From Diphasiastrum complanatum (lineage: Eukaryota; Streptophyta; Lycopodiopsida; Lycopodiales; Lycopodiaceae): a DNA stretch of 64,000 nt. Location: contig CM055094.1 in NCBI GenBank assembly GCA_029204225.1, forward strand, positions 70,666,252 to 70,730,251, in the 5' to 3' direction. Shown here one piece after another: positions 59,678-64,000 of the stretch. The notes beneath the pieces were generated by a model that saw only the letters and a program-made list of their open reading frames with translations, made no database searches and had not been told where the DNA came from. Each line of letters opens with the position of its first letter. Position 1 is the first letter of the stretch. The position numbers and the translations under genes were made by a program.

Positions 59678-60257
59678 TGTGAAGGATTTCAGATCATTCA
59701 AGGTCCAATCCATGTCCCTGATCTTTGGTTACAATAAGGAGCAAACCAACAATTTTGCCAATGTAGAAAAATTAGCATCTACATACAAAATGAGATGCAA
59801 ACTCTAAGAGATATTGATCAAACATGAACCAAAACATAAAATATGTTTGCTTTCCGTACAATTTTAGTACCCTACCATATTTCACACATGTGAAACCAAA
59901 AATATCAATAAATGAGCATTATACACACAAGATTGCAAGATAACACCAAGATAGTGCACCAATGAGTAGTAGAACCCAAAGAGGACCATGTATAATGATG
60001 AAATGAGAGATAGAAGAGAGAAGATGTGTCTCTCCATGAGTTACATCCTTTTATAGAGTTTTCCAAAGTTCAAATTTGAATCTCTCTCAAACTCAACTAC
60101 CAACTTTCCCACACTTTCAAAAAGTGTTTACCGAATGTATTTTGAACTACTATAACTTCAAAAAGTTTATCTCTAAGTCTAAAATGAGTTTTGGCCTCTT
60201 ATTGACAATTTACCAAAATATGACTAAGCTAGACTAAACTAGTTGAAATCTCTTACA
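59678..60257 (-). repeat. 5' LTR of the nested copia element
   Basis: 580 bases, TGTGAAGGATTTC...AATCTCTTACA, followed on its inner side by the primer site at 59666-59677. It is a diverged relative of the LTRs at 2157, 7404 and 14899, sharing the CACACATGTG and CCAATGAGTAGTAGAACCCA blocks. Confidence 0.8.
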
Positions 60258-60590
60258 CAAAGCATTCCTCTGAACAACAACAATTTTTTTCAAAAGGAAA
60301 TCACAAAGATATGAAACTACTGAATTTGCTTCAACAAATAGAATAGTGAAATTTAGATCAACCTATGATCTATCCTCAATCTAATGACTCTTGTCACTTC
60401 CTAAGATTGAAACAAACTCAAATTAGGTTCAGTAACCTCACAATCTAGAGATCCAGTCAAAATTAGGGTTTTGACAAAATCACAAAAAATTGATTATTTG
60501 AAAATCTACATGCAACTTGATATGCAATCTTGTAGCCACCACTTAGGCTTTTCCAATGCTCTAAAAATCGGCCAAATTACCTTTATGGTA
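60258..60590 (-). other. Leader of the interrupted family A host copy
   Basis: Matches 1700-2000 of copy 1 and 59150-59480 of the nested element (CCTATGATCTATCCTCAATC, AATTAGGGTTTTGACAAAAT). It is the continuation of the leader cut at 55909. It ends at about 60590 in the chromovirus RNase H, so the host copy has no LTR on this side. Confidence 0.75.
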
Positions 60591-61745
60591 GTCAGTTTAT
60601 AGTGTATAGAGATCACCAACCTCTAAAGTACTTTTGTAATCAGAATGATCTAAGGGGTCATAAAAAGCTCGTTGGGCGGAGCTTATGCAGGAATTTGATC
60701 AAGATATCCGATATGTCAAGGGAAGCTCTAACCAAGTTGCGGATGCGCTTAGTCGGATTGGTGAACTAAATGAACTTTCATTCACCCAAATTTTCATTGA
60801 TCTATATCTTTCACTAAGAGGGAGGTGTGAATCGGATTTTCATTTTGGTCCCATCTGGAAGATGGTGTAGACAAGAAAATGAGAGTGGAATAGGGATCTA
60901 CTCACAGGGGTCTCAGGTTCCTAGGAAAGATAAGAAGATAGCAGAACAATTCTCTATCCGAGGTGGTTTACTATTTCGGAATGGAAAAATTTGTGTAACA
61001 ACAGATGATGAGTCAAAGAAGAGGATTCTTTATGAGTGTCATGACGTTCCCTATGCAGGTCATCTGGGTATACACAGGACTTTGGACTTGGTCAAAAGAG
61101 AGTTTTATTGGCCAAAACTCAAGCCATTTGTCGAGCCTTATATGGTTAAATGTGGACCTTGTCAGTTAGCCAATGCTTAATGCTTGAAGACTAGAGGGTT
61201 GTACATCCCCTAGATACCCCTCAGAAACGATGGGAAAGTATATCTATGGATTTTGTGGTTGGACTTCCAAAGACCCAACGCCAAAATGATTCTATTTGGG
61301 TTGTGGATGAGATTTGGAGATATTGAACTTGATGAATTTATTTTTTGTCAGTTTCTTGTTGTGTATTTTGGAAAGCTAAATGTATGCCTGCTTCATAGAT
61401 AGGCTTTGAAATCCGAACATTGTGATTCAGGTGATGTTTTTTAGGTATGGGAGTGTGCATACTCTGATTTGCGACAAAGTTACATTTTACCATTTTTACA
61501 TGTTGCGTCGATGGTAAACATCTGTAAAAATTTCTCCAACTACCATAGTTATTGGAGTGCTCATGACAACATACAAATGATTTTGTCCTTACTAGAATGA
61601 TGGTGATAACAAAAGTAAGGCATCCAAATATTCTACAAATTGTGATTGAGTTGTCCTCACTTTTCACACAACAATATGGCAACCAAAAATCACTCAAAAC
61701 AAGGGAAAGAATGCAACCTATCAAGCACCATGTAACTAAAAAAAA
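60591..61745 (+). pseudogene. Chromovirus-like RNase H/integrase fragment, copy 2
   Basis: Begins slightly earlier than the copy at 36263: GSQFIVYRDHQPLKYFC and NQNDLRG (RNase H), then, after a frameshift, KARWAELMQEFDQDIRYVKG and SSNQVADALSRIGELNELSF. The zinc-binding region is more complete (ILYECHDVPYAGHLGIHRTL, VKCGPCQLANA), and [17 protein letters not shown] lies near 61230. Stops occur at about 60867 and 61178. The non-coding tail to 61745 is shared with copy 1 (to about 37370). Confidence 0.8.
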
Positions 61746-61749
61746 TCTT

Positions 61750-62855
61750 GATCTCTTCTTAGTTTCTGTAAACCTGGAATTTATAGGAGGAAGCTTTAAG
61801 TTTGTGTAAGAGTAGAGATTGTAAGAAGATGTAACCTTGTGTTGTGAACTCTGACATGCATCTAAACCTTATCCCTAATTCTTCTTGAGTTCTGAAAACT
61901 CTTGGATGGCAGTTGAAAGCATGTGATGGTCATTTCATTGCATAGATGTGTTGCAAAAAAAAAGAAACGATGGGGGCCTGGAAGTAAGCTGTTAGTGAAG
62001 GAGTAGAATAAAGTTCTTGCAACTTGGTTCTGCCTCACAACTTGGTTTTGTCTCACGTTACTTTTCTAACCTCGGAGACATTGGTTTTATAAACAAGAGA
62101 TGTTGATTTCTAGAATCTCAGAAATCAAGATCCATTGTTGGCGCATATATTGTGTCATCTATAATTGAGGTCAACTTTACCTGCAAACCGTGGATCCAAG
62201 GGGAGTGATTAGGCCATTTCCTTCCTGGTGCAACCATGGTAGCTTCATGCATGGTGATGGTTGGATGGATTCATGATGAACCTCGCTTGCATTGGAGATG
62301 AGGCGTGCAGCCTATTCCATGTCCTCTTGTGGTCCCACTTCAGAGTTCTCTCTGGATGGTTGCGGCTGGGTTTTAGGTTGAAGATAAGGTTTGGGGTTGG
62401 GCCACTTTCTTTTAGGGCTATTGAAATGAATGTTTTCCGTGGGATAGAGTGGAATGTTGAGTGTTGTGTAATTTTAAAAATTGCATGGCTTTCAGTTGAT
62501 AGGATTGTAGATGCATGCCGGATGACCTTAGAGTTTTGACAGTCGAAACTTTGATGTTTGTTCGAAATGAGATTTCTGAACTAAAGTTACTAGCACCTAG
62601 TAAGTGGAATTTTGGTTTTCTGGTGCTTAGTTTTCAAAATTTAAACCGTGGTTTGGATATTGTGTCCCGAATAAGGGATATCCCTAGGAACAATACGCAT
62701 GTATTAGATCTTATTTGCTGGATAATTGGCTTACATCGACATCTGCCAATAAGCCTAGAATTTGTGTGAAACCTTAGTACCTCAGTTTTCGAAATCAGCT
62801 ATTCTAATCGGGTCTTTTTGAAAAAATTATTCTAAACCGATCTTGAGAAATAATG
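61750..62855. other. Intergenic DNA without recognised genes
   Basis: ORFs at 62261-62539 and 62515-62769 are open but match no family and overlap in different frames. No terminal repeats seen. Confidence 0.35.
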
Positions 62856-62856
62856 G

Positions 62857-63830
62857 TAATAGCTTTAGCACTTTCACATAAAGTCCTATTCTTCCTTTCA
62901 GCCACTCCATTTTGTTGTGGGGTCCTTGATGTTGTATACTCCCTCTTAATCCCTTGCTCATCACAAAAGACCTTGAACTTGGTAGATATGTACTCACCAC
63001 CATTTTCACTCCTTAAGCACTTGATCTTTGTGGAAAATTGGTTCTCCCTTGCATTCTTGAACTTGTTAAAGACATCATACACTTCATCCTTGCTCTTTAG
63101 TAGATAGATCCAACAAAATATACTAAAATCATCAATGAATGTTACATACATCTCAGCTCCACTATTGCTAATTGTAGTAAATCCATGAATATTCGATTGT
63201 ACAAGTTGAAAAGACTTTGTAGATCTAGATATAGATCTAGTATAAGTTGTCTATGTGACTTAGACAAAGCACAAGACTCAAAAACATGTTTGATGCCACT
63301 CAAGGAACTTGGAAGACCTATCACAATCTTCTTTCTAGCCATTACCTCCAATGACTAGAAATTGAGGTGTCCCATTCTTTTATGTCATACCTCTTGAATA
63401 GGTATTTTCTCCCTTGATACACATCCAACTTGGTTAGCAATGACACAAGCATCTAGTTTGAACAGCTTCCCTTGTCTTTTACCTTTTCCAACCAAGACAT
63501 CCTTCCTTTTGAATCATACAAGCATCTCCATCAATCTCCACCTTGAGGCCTTTACATAGCATTCGACTCACACTAAGAAAATTCTTAGTATTAGACGGAA
63601 TATACACGACATCTTCCAAATGAACATTCCTATTTGTAGAGAAAGAAATAGGAATTGTGCCAATCCCTTTGATTGCACACTCACCATCATTGGCCATGTA
63701 GATCACCCTCCTGTCATCTCCATATGCCAACAAAGAAGTGAATTACTCTTTGTGAAAAGTCATGTGTGAACATGCTCCACTATCAATACACCAAGGATCT
63801 AAATCTCCATCATTAGCAAGTAGGTGCATA
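62857..63830 (-). pseudogene. Copia protease-integrase fragment, family A copy 7
   Basis: On the minus strand: remains of the protease/pre-integrase region (ECAIKGIGTIPISFSTNRNV, SVSRMLCKGLKVE) at 63733-63479; the zinc-finger part with VFESCALSKSHRQ (first cysteine changed) at 63351-63142; and the integrase core (MYVTFIDDFSIFCWIYLLKS, CLRSENGGEYIS, QQNGVAERKNRTL) at 63151-62857. The catalytic glutamate is intact here, while the asparagine-adjacent aspartate of DNGGEY reads E. Both ends are cut: 62857 meets unrelated DNA, and 63830 meets a gag fragment on the other strand. Confidence 0.85.
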
Positions 63831-63844
63831 GGAGCATTAGGATT

Positions 63845-64000
63845 TTCCATGAAAGAGAAGGATGTGGCTGCATTATTTTTGGGAGGATTACCTTCATCTT
63901 TTGAGACAACTATTGCAGTTATAGAAGCCCAAAATGCGGACGAAAAAGAAGATTTGTTGACTTTGGAGATAGCAATGGCAAGAATTATGCAGACAAAACT
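63845..64000 (+). pseudogene. Copia gag fragment at the window edge
   Basis: The plus-strand frame FSMKEKDVAALFLGGLPSSF, ETTIAVIEAQ, then LLTLEIAMARIMQTK has the UBN2 gag pattern (LLxSLPxSYxxxVxAL...LTLExxxxRLxxxE). It continues beyond the window. It is not family A, and its relation to family B is unclear. Confidence 0.55.

Larger units (their letters stand above)
55910..60257 (-). mobile_element. Family A-like copia element with target duplication, nested
   Basis: Bounded by CAAAG at 55905-55909 and 60258-60262, the 5-bp duplication. The 5' LTR is 59678-60257 (TGTGAAGG...CTCTTACA). The primer site reads GCTCTGATACCA on the plus strand at 59666-59677. Gag starts at 59075. The left LTR is recognisable only from 55910 to about 56160; its U3 side is replaced. 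The interior carries gag and protease but no recognisable integrase core or intact reverse transcriptase. It sits in the leader of an older family A copy. Confidence 0.8.

Noticed and set aside
62261-62769. Two overlapping ORFs of 92 and 84 codons
   Set aside because: No family signature, different frames, no splice or promoter support; left as intergenic.

Overview
This is a stretch of nuclear DNA from a land plant, built almost entirely of decayed, fragmented and nested transposable elements. No intact host gene is visible. The plant origin rests on several observations: Ty1/copia elements primed by initiator-tRNA-Met (TGGTATCAGAGC-type primer binding sites), a CACTA (En/Spm) element with TNP2, DUF4218 and DUF4216 modules, chromovirus-like and other Ty3/gypsy fragments, KIAA1586/ZNF862-like hAT transposases, and remnants of an AP2-type transcription factor gene with plant-style introns. 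The species cannot be fixed from the sequence. The open, repeat-swollen organisation would suit a fern, lycophyte or other large plant genome, but that is a guess.

Layout. 1-2.7 kb: 5' half of a minus-strand copia element (family A) with its LTR. 4.0-4.5 kb: an LTR of another element. 6.2-7.3 kb: hAT pseudogene. 7.4-10.3 kb: 3' LTR and pol of a second family A copy. 10.4-14.7 kb: left arm of an inverted duplication carrying AP2 exons, invaded by a tRNA-like SINE and two GC-rich Mutator-like elements, one of which holds a solo LTR. 14.9-17.4 kb: family A LTR and gag, joined to a reversed family B gag. 18.4-22.4 kb: an unidentified exon and a family B copia. 22.4-26 kb: no recognisable genes, one long microsatellite. 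26-31.5 kb: a CACTA element whose transposase is split by an internal inversion, then a SET-like fragment and a copia integrase fragment. 31.5-37.4 kb: a gypsy gag-pro-RT, a copia gag scrap and a chromovirus RNase H/integrase fragment. 38.4-43 kb: a 771-bp tandem duplication, another gypsy integrase, a LINE-like reverse transcriptase and gag debris. 44.4-47.8 kb: right arm of the inverted duplication. 48.3-52.3 kb: SINE, second hAT, and two LTRs nested in opposite orientations. 54-64 kb: another SINE, a family A insertion with target-site duplications inside an older family A copy, a second copy of the chromovirus fragment, and further copia fragments.

Nothing here works as an operon or pathway. 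The window is best read as a stratigraphy of insertions, several of which can be ordered by target-site duplications and by comparing the two arms of the inverted duplication. The strongest points are three very short tRNA-like retroposons with 8-17 bp target duplications, the inverted transposase segment in the CACTA element, the 31-kb-apart inverted AP2 duplication, and the bounded family A insertion that carries non-pol ORFs. Coordinates, frames and alignments were derived by eye.
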